64,000 nt of DNA from Pseudonocardia sp. T1-2H (GTDB taxonomy: Bacteria; Actinomycetota; Actinomycetes; Mycobacteriales; Pseudonocardiaceae): assembly GCF_038039215.1 (NCBI RefSeq), contig NZ_JBBPCL010000001.1, positions 62,001-126,000 of the forward strand, written 5' to 3'. This document shows, in pieces, positions 34,176 to 42,794 of the stretch. Below the pieces are notes generated by a model. That model was given only the letters and a program-made list of their open reading frames with translations, made no database searches and was not told where the DNA came from. The position numbers were made by a program, and so were the translations under genes. Numbering within the stretch: the first letter of the stretch is position 1; every line of letters begins with the position of its first letter.

Positions 34176-34418
34176 TCACTCCCTGCGCCTGTCCTCGTCG
34201 CGTCGGCGCAGGTACTCGGCCAGGAGCTCGCAGGTGCCGCAGCCGCGACGTTCTGCGGCTCTGATCAGGCTCCCCTCCCATTCGTGCAGCTCACGGCGCT
34301 CTTCCGCGATCCGCTGCCACGCCTGGCTCTGAGCCCTGCTCTCGGCCAGGCCGACGGTGGTGGCGAGGGAGAACAGTCCGAGAACACCGGCAATGATGAT
34401 CAAGTTCGTGACCGACAT
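34176..34418 (-). CDS. Small single-span membrane protein P3 with CGTC motif
   Basis: An 80-residue protein: the span VTNLIIIAGVLGLFSLATTV, then AQSQAWQRIAEERRELHEWE and RGCGTCELLAEYLRRR. It bridges the other two small proteins, sharing the AQxxAWxRxAxERR block with P2 and the Gly-Cys-x-x-Cys-x-Leu-Leu block with P1. The C-terminal Cys pair would face the cytoplasm if the N-terminus is outside; topology is not proven. AAGGAGG stands four bases before ATG 34418. It is divergent from the XRE regulator with 283 bp between. Confidence 0.75.
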   Translation of the reverse strand: MSVTNLIIIAGVLGLFSLATTVGLAESRAQSQAWQRIAEERRELHEWEGSLIRAAERRGCGTCELLAEYLRRRDEDRRRE

Positions 34419-34469
34419 GACGCCTCCTTCAGGAGGTGACGCCGGCCGGCGGTGGCCGTACAGGCGTCG

Positions 34470-34500
34470 TTGCACCAGCGTCTTGCACCATGCAATGTCA
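34470..34500. promoter_or_regulatory. TTGCAC half-site cluster upstream of P3 (site 2)
   Basis: TTGCAC occurs at 34470-34475 and 34483-34488, 13 bp apart, followed by TGCAAT at 34491-34496. These are the half-sites of the palindrome at 34100 and 34675. The cluster is 52-82 bp upstream of the P3 start, a suitable operator position. Confidence 0.5.
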
Positions 34501-34660
34501 TGGGCTACGTTCGGTCGCTGTCCCGAAGTGACGCGGGATGGCCACCTTCGCCCGTCGGATTCGTCCACTCAAGGACGTATTCGACCCAGCTTTCCGACGA
34601 TCAGCGGTGCGGTCGGGATCGGCGTGCTCTCGCCTCGCCGTCTCGTTCCGCAGCTATATG

Positions 34661-34688
34661 ATGCATTGTCTTCATGCAATTGCACAAG
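34661..34688 (+). promoter_or_regulatory. Operator candidate in the XRE promoter (site 3)
   Basis: GATGCATTG at 34660-34668 and the palindrome TGCAATTGCA at 34675-34684, with CAAG after it, lie directly upstream of the ribosome site (AGGAGAGG) of the XRE gene. An upstream TATATG at about 34656 could be the -10 element. Autoregulation by the XRE protein is a natural reading. Confidence 0.6.
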
Positions 34689-34701
34689 AGGAGAGGTTGC
34701 G

Positions 34702-35580
34702 GTGGGTCAGGGGCCGACCACGTCGCGTCGACGGTTGGGTGCGGAACTGCGGCGGTTTCGCGAGGCAGCAGGAATGACTCTCGAGCAGGCAGCCGACGCA
34801 CTCGAGTGCTCGGTGTCGAAGATATCGAGGCTCGAGACGGGTAAGGGGCTTCCCAAGCAGCGCGACGTCCGAGATCTCACGCGCCTGTACGGAAAGGACG
34901 CCGAGGCGGGCCTCGAGCGTCTGCTACGGATGGCGCGGGATGGTTCCCGTGCCGGATGGTGGCAGGAGTACACGCCGCTGCTGACCGCGGAACCCTTCGT
35001 CTTCGACGGCGCGGACCGCTACGCCGCCCTCGAGTCGGAAGCTTCGTCGATCAAGGTCTTCGACATGTCGGCCTTCCACGGCCTACTGCAGGCCCCCCGT
35101 TATGCGAGGCAGATCCTCGAGGCGGTTCTTCCGCACCACAGTGGATCCGAGCTGGACAGCTTGATCGACTTTCGGATGAAGAGGCAGGAAGTCCTCGAGC
35201 GCGAGGATTCTCCGCTGCGGCTACACCAGATCATCGATGAGTCAGTCGTCCACCGACTCGTCGAGATGGATCCTGAAGTGGCTGTGGCGCAACTCGAGCA
35301 CGTGCTGGGGACCATGGAGTCAGATACCGTGACGATTCAGGTTCTGCCGTTCTCGGTCGGTTTCGTGCGGGCATTGCAGGGACCGTTTGCGCTTCTGGAA
35401 TTCGATGACTCGGTCGATCAGGACGTGGTCTTCGTCGAGACGCACGCCGGAGCCTCCTACTTGGAGGGTGACTTCGGCGTCGAGACCTTCAAGGGGGTCT
35501 TCGAGCGCACACAGGCGAAGGCGCTGGGCCGCACGGGGACCGAGAAGCTCCTGAGGAACGCTCTGTCCACGTTCGACTGA
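34702..35580 (+). CDS. XRE family regulator with DUF5753 domain (WhiJ-like)
   Basis: A 292-residue protein: an N-terminal Cro/C1-type HTH (RRLGAELRRFREAAGMTLEQ, then ADALECSVSKISRLETGKG), followed by the DUF5753 sensor-like domain starting at RAGWWQEYTPLL and including FDMSAFHGLLQAPRYARQIL and FALLEFDDSVDQDVVFVET. Such proteins, paired with DUF397 partners, are abundant in actinomycetes and affect development in Streptomyces. GTG 34702 has AGGAGAGG upstream. Two DUF397 genes follow, and three small membrane proteins with shared operator motifs flank it. Confidence 0.92.
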   Translation: MGQGPTTSRRRLGAELRRFREAAGMTLEQAADALECSVSKISRLETGKGLPKQRDVRDLTRLYGKDAEAGLERLLRMARDGSRAGWWQEYTPLLTAEPFVFDGADRYAALESEASSIKVFDMSAFHGLLQAPRYARQILEAVLPHHSGSELDSLIDFRMKRQEVLEREDSPLRLHQIIDESVVHRLVEMDPEVAVAQLEHVLGTMESDTVTIQVLPFSVGFVRALQGPFALLEFDDSVDQDVVFVETHAGASYLEGDFGVETFKGVFERTQAKALGRTGTEKLLRNALSTFD

Positions 35581-35707
35581 GTCGACCAACGGTGTGCTCG
35601 ATCCGCCGGACGGCACTTTCGTCTCCTGGGCGCTACCGGGACGCCGGTGGCCGCAGGTCGAATGCGTCCACTGTAGAATCGTCACCTTCTCACGTAGCAT
35701 CCGCGCG

Positions 35708-35935
35708 GTGACCTCGACGACCGCCCTCGACGGCGACTCCAGGCAAGTTGGCGCGGCTCTTTTCAAGAAGAGCACTTTTTGTACCGTCGGTTCCTGCGTC
35801 GAAGTGGCCATCGCTGGCGACGATCAGGTCCGAGTGCGTGACTCCAAAGACCTCTCCATTCAGTCCCTCACCTTCACCTCGGCGGAATGGAGGGCCTTCG
35901 TACGGGGAGTCAAGAACGGAGAGTTCGACGTCTGA
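35708..35935 (+). CDS. DUF397 protein, copy 1
   Basis: A 75-residue protein with the DUF397 signature: FKKSTFCTVGSCVEVA near residue 20, VRVRDSKD near 42 and FTSAEWRAFVRGVKNGEFDV at the end. Such proteins are usually encoded next to XRE-DUF5753 regulators and are thought to be their partners. GTG 35708 is chosen as the start; the frame is open upstream without family similarity. Confidence 0.85.
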   Translation: MTSTTALDGDSRQVGAALFKKSTFCTVGSCVEVAIAGDDQVRVRDSKDLSIQSLTFTSAEWRAFVRGVKNGEFDV

Positions 35936-36040
35936 ACGGGTCCAGTTCAAGGCCGGATGAACAGCGGTCGGTGAATCGGTGCGTCGCAAGGGCTTCGACG
36001 ATGCCCCATTCTCATGCATGATGGTGTGCGAGAGGTGGGT

Positions 36041-36286
36041 GTGGTGTTGAGTCGAGGCATCGCGAAGATCTTCCGCAAGAGCAGCTTCTGTTCAGTGGGC
36101 ACGTGTGTCGAGGTCGCTGAGGACGCGGATCGGGTGCAGGTGCGTTCCAGTACGGAGCCGAGTGTCGTTGTTTCCGTGACCCGTGACGAGTGGGTCGACT
36201 TCGTGCGTGGCGTGAAGGCCGGGGAGTTCGACCTTTCGTTGATCTACCCGGACCCCGGCGGCGGTGGTGGTGGCGGGCGAAGCTGA
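36041..36286 (+). CDS. DUF397 protein, copy 2
   Basis: About 81 residues: IFRKSSFCSVGTCVEVAED, then VQVRSSTE, and VTRDEWVDFVRGVKAGEFDL. It is clearly paralogous to the gene 100 bp upstream. A Gly-rich tail (PGGGGGGGRS) ends it. The start may be GTG 36041, GTG 36044 or ATG 36014. It is followed by the remains of a second XRE gene, so the locus looks like a duplicated XRE-DUF397 module. Confidence 0.82.
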   Translation: MVLSRGIAKIFRKSSFCSVGTCVEVAEDADRVQVRSSTEPSVVVSVTRDEWVDFVRGVKAGEFDLSLIYPDPGGGGGGGRS

Positions 36287-36346
36287 CGGGACCGCCCGCG
36301 GAACGGCGCCTCGGGGCGCCGCTCCGCTCGACGGGACGCCGAACTG

Positions 36347-36625
36347 ATGACGTGCAGCATCTCGAAGATCAGTCGACTGAAGGCGGGCAAGGGCATCCCC
36401 TAGCTCCCGGCCGTCAACGAGCTGATCCGGGTCCACCAGGTCACCTCCGACGCCCAGATCGAGATGCTCCGCAGGCTCATTCAGGGAGCGGACCCGCGGC
36501 TGGTGGGAGCCCGTCCCGAGGGCAGCCGGAGCGGTTCGTCCTGGACTCGTCGAGCCGATTCGCTGCGATGGAGACCGAGGCCGGTCGGCGTCTGGACCTT
36601 GAACGGGCCTCGTGCTCTACGGGCT
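36347..36625 (+). pseudogene. Degenerate second XRE-DUF5753 regulator
   Basis: One frame reads TCSISKISRLKAGKGIP, an in-frame TAG, and then LPAVNELIRVHQVTSDAQIE. This matches the HTH third helix and linker of the intact regulator (ECSVSKISRLETGKG). A second frame further on reads RFVLDSSSRFAAMETEA, matching PFVFDGADRYAALESEA of the intact gene. The start, most of DUF5753 and any stop are lost. The rest of 36287-37003 has no gene. Confidence 0.78.
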
Positions 36626-37003
36626 CGGCAGCCCGGTCTCCCGGACGGCCGGCTCTCCCTGGCGATCATGCCCTTCGGTCGTCCGGCACGGCTGATCACG
36701 GACAGGCGGTCGCGGTTCGAGGCCCTGCCGAGGCCCTTTTCCCAGGCTCGGCGGTAGGGCCGACCTGTTGCCCATGATCGGCGCGGTCGGTCGACCGCGG
36801 TCACGCGGAGTCGTCGAAGGGTGCGCTGTGACGGTCTTTCCTGTGCTCGACCGAGTGTGTCGGTTACGCTCCGGTGTGCGACTTGAGGTGGATTTGAGCT
36901 GCCTGTGCCTCAACTGTGACTTCAGGGCCTACCGACGGGTAGCGGTCGGCGCTAGCGTCTGCGATCACCCTGACGCACTCCCGACGATCTCGAGGTGCCC
37001 GCA

Positions 37004-38674
37004 ATGCCCACCACCAGACGCCTGGCCGCTGTCATCGCGGCCGGCGCCCTAGTCGTCTCCCTCGCCGCGTGCGCGAACTCCGAGCGAGACGGCGGCGCCG
37101 CCGGCTCCGCAGGAGCCACCGGCGGGACGATGGTCTTCGGCGCCGCGGGCGCCCCGAAGAACTTCGACCCGATCTTCAACGACGACGGCGAGAGCTTCCG
37201 TCCGATCCGGCAGATGTACGACACGTTGATCACGTACAAGCCGGGCACCACCGAGCTCGCGCCCGGTCTGGCGACCGAGTGGTCGTCCTCTCCGGACGGC
37301 AAGGTATGGACCTTCAAGATCCGGCAGAACGTCAAGTTCAGCGACGGCACCGCGCTCGACGCCGCAGCGGTGTGCGCGAACTTCGACCGCTGGTTCAACA
37401 TGAGCGGCGCCGCGGCGCAGAGCCAGATGATCTACTACGGCGACATCTTCGAGGGCTTCAAGACGAATGCCGGTGACGCCACGGGCGAGCCGGTCTACAA
37501 CAACTGCGCCGCGCAGGACGCGGGCACCGCGGTGATGACCCTCAACAAGTACAAGGGCGCCTTCCCCGCGGCGTTCGGTCTCACGGCGTTCTCGATCTCG
37601 AGCCCGACGGCGCTGAAGCAGTACGACGCGGACAACGTCGCGCAGAGCGGCGACTCGTTCAGCTACCCGGCCTACGCGACGGAGCACCCGACGGGCACCG
37701 GCGCGTTCAAGTTCGAGAGCTTCGACAAGGCCGCCGGCACCATCACCCTCGTCCGCAACGACGACTACTGGGGCGAGAAGGCCAAGCTCGACAAGCTGAT
37801 CTTCCGCGTCATCCCGGACGAGAACGCGCGCAAGCAGGAGCTGGCCGCCGGCACGATCGACGGCTACGACCTGCCCTCCCCGGCGGACTACGCGACGTTG
37901 AAGGAGGGCGGGAACCAGGTCCTCATCCGCCAGCCGTTCAACGTGCTCTACATGGGCATCAACACGAAGAACAACCCGGCGCTCAAGGACATCCGCGTCC
38001 GACAGGCGCTCGCCTACGCGATCAACCGCGACGCCCTGGTGAGGAACAAGCTGCCCGAGGGCGCCGAGGTCGCCAAGGAGTTCATGCCCAGCACGGTCGC
38101 GGGCTACGCCGGCGACGTGCAGGAGTACCCGTACGACCCGGCGAAGGCCAAGCAGCTGCTCGCCGAGGCCGGCGCGTCGAACCTGACGCTGAACTTCTAC
38201 TACCCGACCGAGGTCTCCCGGCCGTACATGCCGAACCCGACGGACCTGTTCTCGGTGATCGCCGAGGACCTGAAGCAGGCCGGCATCACGATCAACCCGG
38301 TCCCTCGGCCGTGGAACGGCGGCTTCAAGGACGACGTCCAGAAGGCCGGCAAGCACGACCTGCACCTGCTCGGCTGGACCGGCGACTACAACGACGCCGG
38401 CAACTTCGTCGGCACGTTCTTCGGCCGCGAGAAGGCGGAGTTCGGCGCGGAGGACCCGGCCATGTACGCGGCCCTCGCCGCGGCCGACGCCCAGCCGGAC
38501 CCCGCGGCCCACGCCGCGGCGTACGAGCAGGTCAACCGGGACATCATGGCCAAGTACCTGCCGGCCGTCCCGATCAGCAGCTCGCCGCCCGCGATCGTGG
38601 TGCGGGCCAACATCCAGGGCCTGGTTCCCTCGCCCCTGACCGACGAGCGGTTCTACTCGGTCAGCAAGAGCTGA
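37004..38674 (+). CDS. ABC transporter substrate-binding lipoprotein, peptide/dipeptide family (SBP_bac_5)
   Basis: A 556-residue lipoprotein. The signal is RRLAAVIAAGALVVSLAAC with the lipobox Cys at about 24. The mature protein follows the cluster C binding-protein layout: FDPIFNDDGESFRPIRQMYD, LAPGLATEWSSSPDGKVWTF, VKFSDGTALDAAAVCANFDR and VRQALAYAINRDALV. It captures peptides or similar ligands outside the membrane for the permeases encoded downstream. ATG 37004 has GAGG upstream. A large hairpin separates it from the permease genes. Confidence 0.93.
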   Translation: MPTTRRLAAVIAAGALVVSLAACANSERDGGAAGSAGATGGTMVFGAAGAPKNFDPIFNDDGESFRPIRQMYDTLITYKPGTTELAPGLATEWSSSPDGKVWTFKIRQNVKFSDGTALDAAAVCANFDRWFNMSGAAAQSQMIYYGDIFEGFKTNAGDATGEPVYNNCAAQDAGTAVMTLNKYKGAFPAAFGLTAFSISSPTALKQYDADNVAQSGDSFSYPAYATEHPTGTGAFKFESFDKAAGTITLVRNDDYWGEKAKLDKLIFRVIPDENARKQELAAGTIDGYDLPSPADYATLKEGGNQVLIRQPFNVLYMGINTKNNPALKDIRVRQALAYAINRDALVRNKLPEGAEVAKEFMPSTVAGYAGDVQEYPYDPAKAKQLLAEAGASNLTLNFYYPTEVSRPYMPNPTDLFSVIAEDLKQAGITINPVPRPWNGGFKDDVQKAGKHDLHLLGWTGDYNDAGNFVGTFFGREKAEFGAEDPAMYAALAAADAQPDPAAHAAAYEQVNRDIMAKYLPAVPISSSPPAIVVRANIQGLVPSPLTDERFYSVSKS

Positions 38675-38679
38675 CGAAT

Positions 38680-38730
38680 CGACGACGGGTGGCGCCGGCT
38701 CCTCCGGGGGCCGGCACCACCGGTCGTCGT
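38680..38730 (+). terminator. Large intercistronic hairpin between binding protein and permease genes
   Basis: CGACGAC...GGTGG...GCCGGC pairs with GCCGGC...CCACC...GTCGTCG. Position and strength suggest partial termination or 3' stabilisation, giving more binding protein than permease, as in many ABC operons. Confidence 0.65.
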
Positions 38731-38761
38731 CGACCTACGCTCCTGCTCGGGAGAGAGATCA

Positions 38762-39766
38762 ATGCTGCGCTTCATCGTGCGGCGGCTCCTCCAGGTCGTG
38801 CCCACCCTCTTCGTGCTCTCCGTCCTGCTCTTCGCCTGGCTGCGCCTGCTGCCCGGCGGACCTGCGGCGGCGCTGCTCGGGGACAAGGCCACGCCGGAGA
38901 AGATCGCCGAGCTCAACCGGGTACTCGGCCTCGACCAGCCGATCCCGCTCCAGTACCTGCGCTACCTCGGCCGCTCGCTCACCGGCGACTTCGGCAACTC
39001 GCTGATCAGCGGTGACCCCGTGATCTCCGAGATCGGTCGTGCCCTGCCCGCGACGCTGGAGCTCGCCGTCGCCGCCCTGCTCCTCGCGGTCGTGCTCGGC
39101 ATCCCGCTGGGCTACGTCGCCGCGCGCTACCGCGGCCGTCCGCTGGACACGACGACGGTCATCGGGACCCTCGTCGGCGTCGCGGTCCCCGTGTTCTTCC
39201 TCGGCTTCCTGCTCAAGCAGTGGTTCGCCGTCGACCTCGGCTGGTTCCCGCCCTCGGGCCGTCAGTCCGTCTCCATCGACGCCACGAAGGTCACCGGCCT
39301 GGCCGTCCTGGACGGGCTGCTGACCCGCGAGTTCGACGCCAGCTGGGACGCCCTGCTCCATCTGGTCCTGCCGGCGATCGCGCTGGCCACGATCCCGCTC
39401 GCGGTGATCACCCGGATCACCCGCGCCTCGGTCCTCGACGTCCTGGGGTCGGATTTCGTCCGGACGGCCAACTCCAAGGGCCTCGCCCCCGGGACGGTCC
39501 GCAGCCGCCACGTCCTGCGCAACGCGCTGCTTCCTGTCTCGACGACGATCGGCCTGCAGACCGGCCTGCTGCTCGGCGGCGCCGTGCTCACCGAGAAGGT
39601 GTTCGTCTGGGGTGGCATCGGCACGCTGATCGCGCAGGGCATCGAGCGCCGGGACTACCCGCGCCTGCAGGCGATCGTGCTGCTCGGTGCGGCCGTGTAC
39701 GTGCTGGTCAACCTGCTCGTCGACCTCTCGTACGCGCTCATCGACCCCCGGGTGAGGTTGCGCTGA
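38762..39766 (+). CDS. ABC transporter permease, DppB-type
   Basis: A 334-residue membrane protein. MLRFIVRRLLQVVPTLFVLS is the first span, typical of DppB/OppB. Five further spans follow, with the EAA-like loop FVRTANSKGLAPGTVRSRHV near 245 that contacts the ATPases. It forms the channel with the product of the next gene. The stop overlaps the next start (TGATG), so translation is probably coupled. Confidence 0.93.
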   Translation: MLRFIVRRLLQVVPTLFVLSVLLFAWLRLLPGGPAAALLGDKATPEKIAELNRVLGLDQPIPLQYLRYLGRSLTGDFGNSLISGDPVISEIGRALPATLELAVAALLLAVVLGIPLGYVAARYRGRPLDTTTVIGTLVGVAVPVFFLGFLLKQWFAVDLGWFPPSGRQSVSIDATKVTGLAVLDGLLTREFDASWDALLHLVLPAIALATIPLAVITRITRASVLDVLGSDFVRTANSKGLAPGTVRSRHVLRNALLPVSTTIGLQTGLLLGGAVLTEKVFVWGGIGTLIAQGIERRDYPRLQAIVLLGAAVYVLVNLLVDLSYALIDPRVRLR

Positions 39767-40689
39767 TGGCCACCACCTGGGCCAACCGCCGGCGCGCCCG
39801 GATCGACGACCTCGCCACCGGCCGCAGCCTCGGCGCGGACGCGCTCGTGCGGCTGCGGCGCAACCCCGTCGCGATCGTCGGCGCGGTCATCATCGCGCTG
39901 TTCATCCTCGTCTCGATCTTCGCGCCGTGGATCGCGCCGCACGACGCGTCGCAGTCCTTCCCCGAACTGCAGGAGGGGCTGCGCCCGGACGTCATCCCGG
40001 GCGCGCAGCCGGGGTTCCCGCTGGGCAGCGACCAGAACGGCCGGGACTTCTTCTCCCGGATGATCCTGGCGTCCCGGCAGACCCTGCTCGTCGGCGTGTT
40101 CGCGACGCTGATCGGGCTGATCTTCGGGGTCCTGATCGGGGTGCTGGCCGGGGCGTTCGGCGGCTGGGTCGACACCCTGCTCATGCGGTTCACCGACGTC
40201 CTGCTGTCCATCCCGTCGCTGCTGCTCGCGATCTCCATCGCGGCGCTGGCGGCCAAACCCAGCCAGACGACGGTGATCATCGCCGTCGCGATCGTCGGCG
40301 TGCCGATCTTCGCCCGGCTGCTGCGCGGTTCGATGCTCGCCCAGCGCGACAGCGACCACGTGACGGCCGCGACCGCGCTCGGCGTCAAGCGCCGTGCGAT
40401 CGTGCTGCGGCACATGGTGCCCAACGCGATCGGGCCGGTGATCGTGCAGGCCACGCTGACCCTGGCCACCGCCATCCTCGACGCCGCCGCCCTGTCCTTC
40501 CTCGGGCTCGGCGACGGCGACCCGGCCCGTGCCGAATGGGGGCTCATGCTCGCCAACGCCCAGGCCTACCTCGACGTCCGTCCGGCGCTCGCGTTCTACC
40601 CGGCGATCGCGATCATCCTGGTCGCGCTCGGGTTCACGCTGCTCGGCGAGGCGCTGCGCGAGGCGCTCGACCCGAAGGGGCGTCGCTGA
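39766..40689 (+). CDS. ABC transporter permease, DppC-type
   Basis: A 307-residue membrane protein. Features are an N-terminal cytoplasmic segment, the span AIVGAVIIALFILVSIFAPW, the DppC hallmark GFPLGSDQNGRDFFSRMILA near 80 and the coupling loop HVTAATALGVKRRAIVLRHM near 205. It pairs with the DppB-type permease. ATG 39766 overlaps the upstream stop, and its own stop overlaps the next ATG. Confidence 0.94.
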   Translation: MATTWANRRRARIDDLATGRSLGADALVRLRRNPVAIVGAVIIALFILVSIFAPWIAPHDASQSFPELQEGLRPDVIPGAQPGFPLGSDQNGRDFFSRMILASRQTLLVGVFATLIGLIFGVLIGVLAGAFGGWVDTLLMRFTDVLLSIPSLLLAISIAALAAKPSQTTVIIAVAIVGVPIFARLLRGSMLAQRDSDHVTAATALGVKRRAIVLRHMVPNAIGPVIVQATLTLATAILDAAALSFLGLGDGDPARAEWGLMLANAQAYLDVRPALAFYPAIAIILVALGFTLLGEALREALDPKGRR

Positions 40690-41669
40690 TGACCACACCG
40701 TTGCTGGAGGTCGAGGACCTCGGCGTCGCGTTCACCCGCAAGGGCGAGCCGGACTCCGTCGCCGTCGACGGCGTGAGCTTCGACGTGCAGCCCGGCGAGG
40801 TCGTCGGGCTGGTGGGGGAGTCCGGCTGCGGCAAGTCCGTCACCTCGCTGGCGATCATGCGGCTGCTGCCGGAGCGGGGCGTCCGGGTGTCCGGGTCCGC
40901 ACGGATGGAGGGCACGGACCTGCTGACGCTCTCGGACTCGGCCATGCGCGAGAAGCGCGGCCGGGACCTGAGCATGGTCTTCCAGGACCCGCTGTCGTCG
41001 CTCAACCCGGTGGTCGAGATCGGGTTACAGGTGACCGAGGTGCTCAAGCGACACCGCGGGATGAAGTCCGACGCCGCCCGCCGGGAGGCCGCCGAGCTGC
41101 TCGAACGCGTCGGTATCCCGGACCCGCGGCGCCGGCTGGACTCCTACCCGCACCAGATGTCCGGCGGCATGCGGCAGCGCGTCATGATCGCGATCGCGCT
41201 GGCCTGCCGGCCCCGGCTGCTGATCGCCGACGAGCCGACGACCGCGCTCGACGTCACGATCCAGGCGCAGATCCTGGAGCTGCTCAAGGAGCTGGTGGCG
41301 GACAGCGGAACCGCACTCGTCATGATCACGCACGACCTCGGCGTCGTCGCGGGGCTCTGCGACCGGGTCAACGTGCTCTACGGCGGCCGGATCGTGGAGC
41401 GCGCGGAGCGGCACCGGCTGTTCGCGACGCCGCGGCACCCGTACACGTACGGACTGCTCAGCTCGATCCCGCGGCTCGACGCCCCGCCCGGTGAGGACCT
41501 GAACCCGATCCGCGGTTCGGTCAACGACAACCTGCCCTGGGCGAGCGCCTGCGCGTTCGCGCCCCGGTGCCCGCGGGCGCTGGGGAAGTGCACCGAGATC
41601 ACCCCGGCCCCGGAGCTCGTCGGCGGCCGGTTCCTGCGGTGCCACAACCCCGTCCCGGCGGAGGCCTGA
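40689..41669 (+). CDS. ABC transporter ATP-binding protein, DppD-type
   Basis: A 326-residue ATPase. Walker A is [18 protein letters not shown] near 42, the Q-loop is [12 protein letters not shown] near 98, the signature is [17 protein letters not shown] near 155 and Walker B is [17 protein letters not shown] near 177. The C-terminal oligopeptide/dipeptide domain has [14 protein letters not shown], a Cys cluster seen in iron-sulfur-binding members. It energises import with its partner downstream. The start overlaps the DppC-type stop. Confidence 0.95.
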   Translation: MTTPLLEVEDLGVAFTRKGEPDSVAVDGVSFDVQPGEVVGLVGESGCGKSVTSLAIMRLLPERGVRVSGSARMEGTDLLTLSDSAMREKRGRDLSMVFQDPLSSLNPVVEIGLQVTEVLKRHRGMKSDAARREAAELLERVGIPDPRRRLDSYPHQMSGGMRQRVMIAIALACRPRLLIADEPTTALDVTIQAQILELLKELVADSGTALVMITHDLGVVAGLCDRVNVLYGGRIVERAERHRLFATPRHPYTYGLLSSIPRLDAPPGEDLNPIRGSVNDNLPWASACAFAPRCPRALGKCTEITPAPELVGGRFLRCHNPVPAEA

Positions 41670-42778
41670 TGACCGAGAACCTCCTGGAGGTCGACGACCT
41701 CGCCGTCCACTTCCCGATCACCCGGGGCGTGGTCCTGAACAAGACCGTCGGCCACGTCTACGCGGTCGACGGCGTCTCCCTGACGATCCGGCGCGGTGAG
41801 ACGTACGGCCTGGTCGGCGAGTCCGGCTGCGGGAAGTCGACGCTCGGCCGGGCGATCCTGCGGCTCACGGACCTGACGCGGGGGGCCGTCCGGTTCGACG
41901 GCCAGGACGTCGCCGGGCTGAAGGGGGAGGAGCTGCGCCGGGCGCGGCGCCGCTTCCAGATGGTGTTCCAGGACCCGATGTCCAGCCTGGACCCACGCCA
42001 GTCCGTCGAGTCCCTGTTGATCGAGGGCATGAAGGCGCACGGGCTCAGCAAGGGGCCCGAGGCGGACCACGCGCGGCTGCGCGAGCTCGTCGACGCGGTC
42101 GGGCTCCCGGCGGGAGCGCTGCGGCGCTACCCGCACGAGTTCTCCGGCGGGCAGCGCCAGCGGATCGGCATCGCGCGGGCGCTGTGCGTGGAGCCGGACC
42201 TGATCGTCGCGGACGAGCCGGTGTCCGCGCTCGACGTGTCCGTGCAGGCCCAGGTGCTCAACCTGCTGTCCCGGCTGCAGCGCGAGCTCGGGCTGACCTA
42301 CCTGGTCATCGCACACGACCTCGCCGTCGTGCGGCACGTGAGCGACCGGGTCGGCGTCATGTACCTGGGCGGGATCGTGGAGGAGGCGCCGGCGACGGAC
42401 CTCTACGCGGACCCGCAGCACCCGTACACGCGGGCGCTGCTGTCCGCGGTCCCGGTGCCGGACCCGGAGCTGGAGGACCGCCGCGAGCGGATCCTGCTCA
42501 CCGGGGACCTGCCCTCACCCGCCGCACCCCCCGCCGGGTGCCGCTTCCACACGCGGTGCCCGTGGCGGCAGCCGGAGCGCTGCGACACCGAACGCCCGGA
42601 GCTGCGGCAGCTCGACGGCGCGGTCGAGGGGCATCGGGTCGCCTGCCACTACGCCGAGGCCATCCGGGAGGGGCGGCTGGCCCGGCACACCGTCGAGCCG
42701 CAGTCGTTCGAGGTGGACGGCCCGTCGAGTGCGCCGCCGGAGCACGCGGCGTCGGTCAACGAGATCCTCGGGATGTAG
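41669..42778 (+). CDS. ABC transporter ATP-binding protein, DppF-type
   Basis: A 369-residue ATPase. Walker A is [18 protein letters not shown] near 52, [20 protein letters not shown] near 105, the signature [17 protein letters not shown] near 160 and Walker [17 protein letters not shown] near 182. The C-terminal domain has [20 protein letters not shown]. An extra tail of ~40 residues follows the usual end. It completes the five-gene importer; all four membrane/ATPase genes overlap by one to four bases. Confidence 0.95.
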   Translation: MTENLLEVDDLAVHFPITRGVVLNKTVGHVYAVDGVSLTIRRGETYGLVGESGCGKSTLGRAILRLTDLTRGAVRFDGQDVAGLKGEELRRARRRFQMVFQDPMSSLDPRQSVESLLIEGMKAHGLSKGPEADHARLRELVDAVGLPAGALRRYPHEFSGGQRQRIGIARALCVEPDLIVADEPVSALDVSVQAQVLNLLSRLQRELGLTYLVIAHDLAVVRHVSDRVGVMYLGGIVEEAPATDLYADPQHPYTRALLSAVPVPDPELEDRRERILLTGDLPSPAAPPAGCRFHTRCPWRQPERCDTERPELRQLDGAVEGHRVACHYAEAIREGRLARHTVEPQSFEVDGPSSAPPEHAASVNEILGM

Positions 42779-42794
42779 CCCGTCGGGGACGGGG

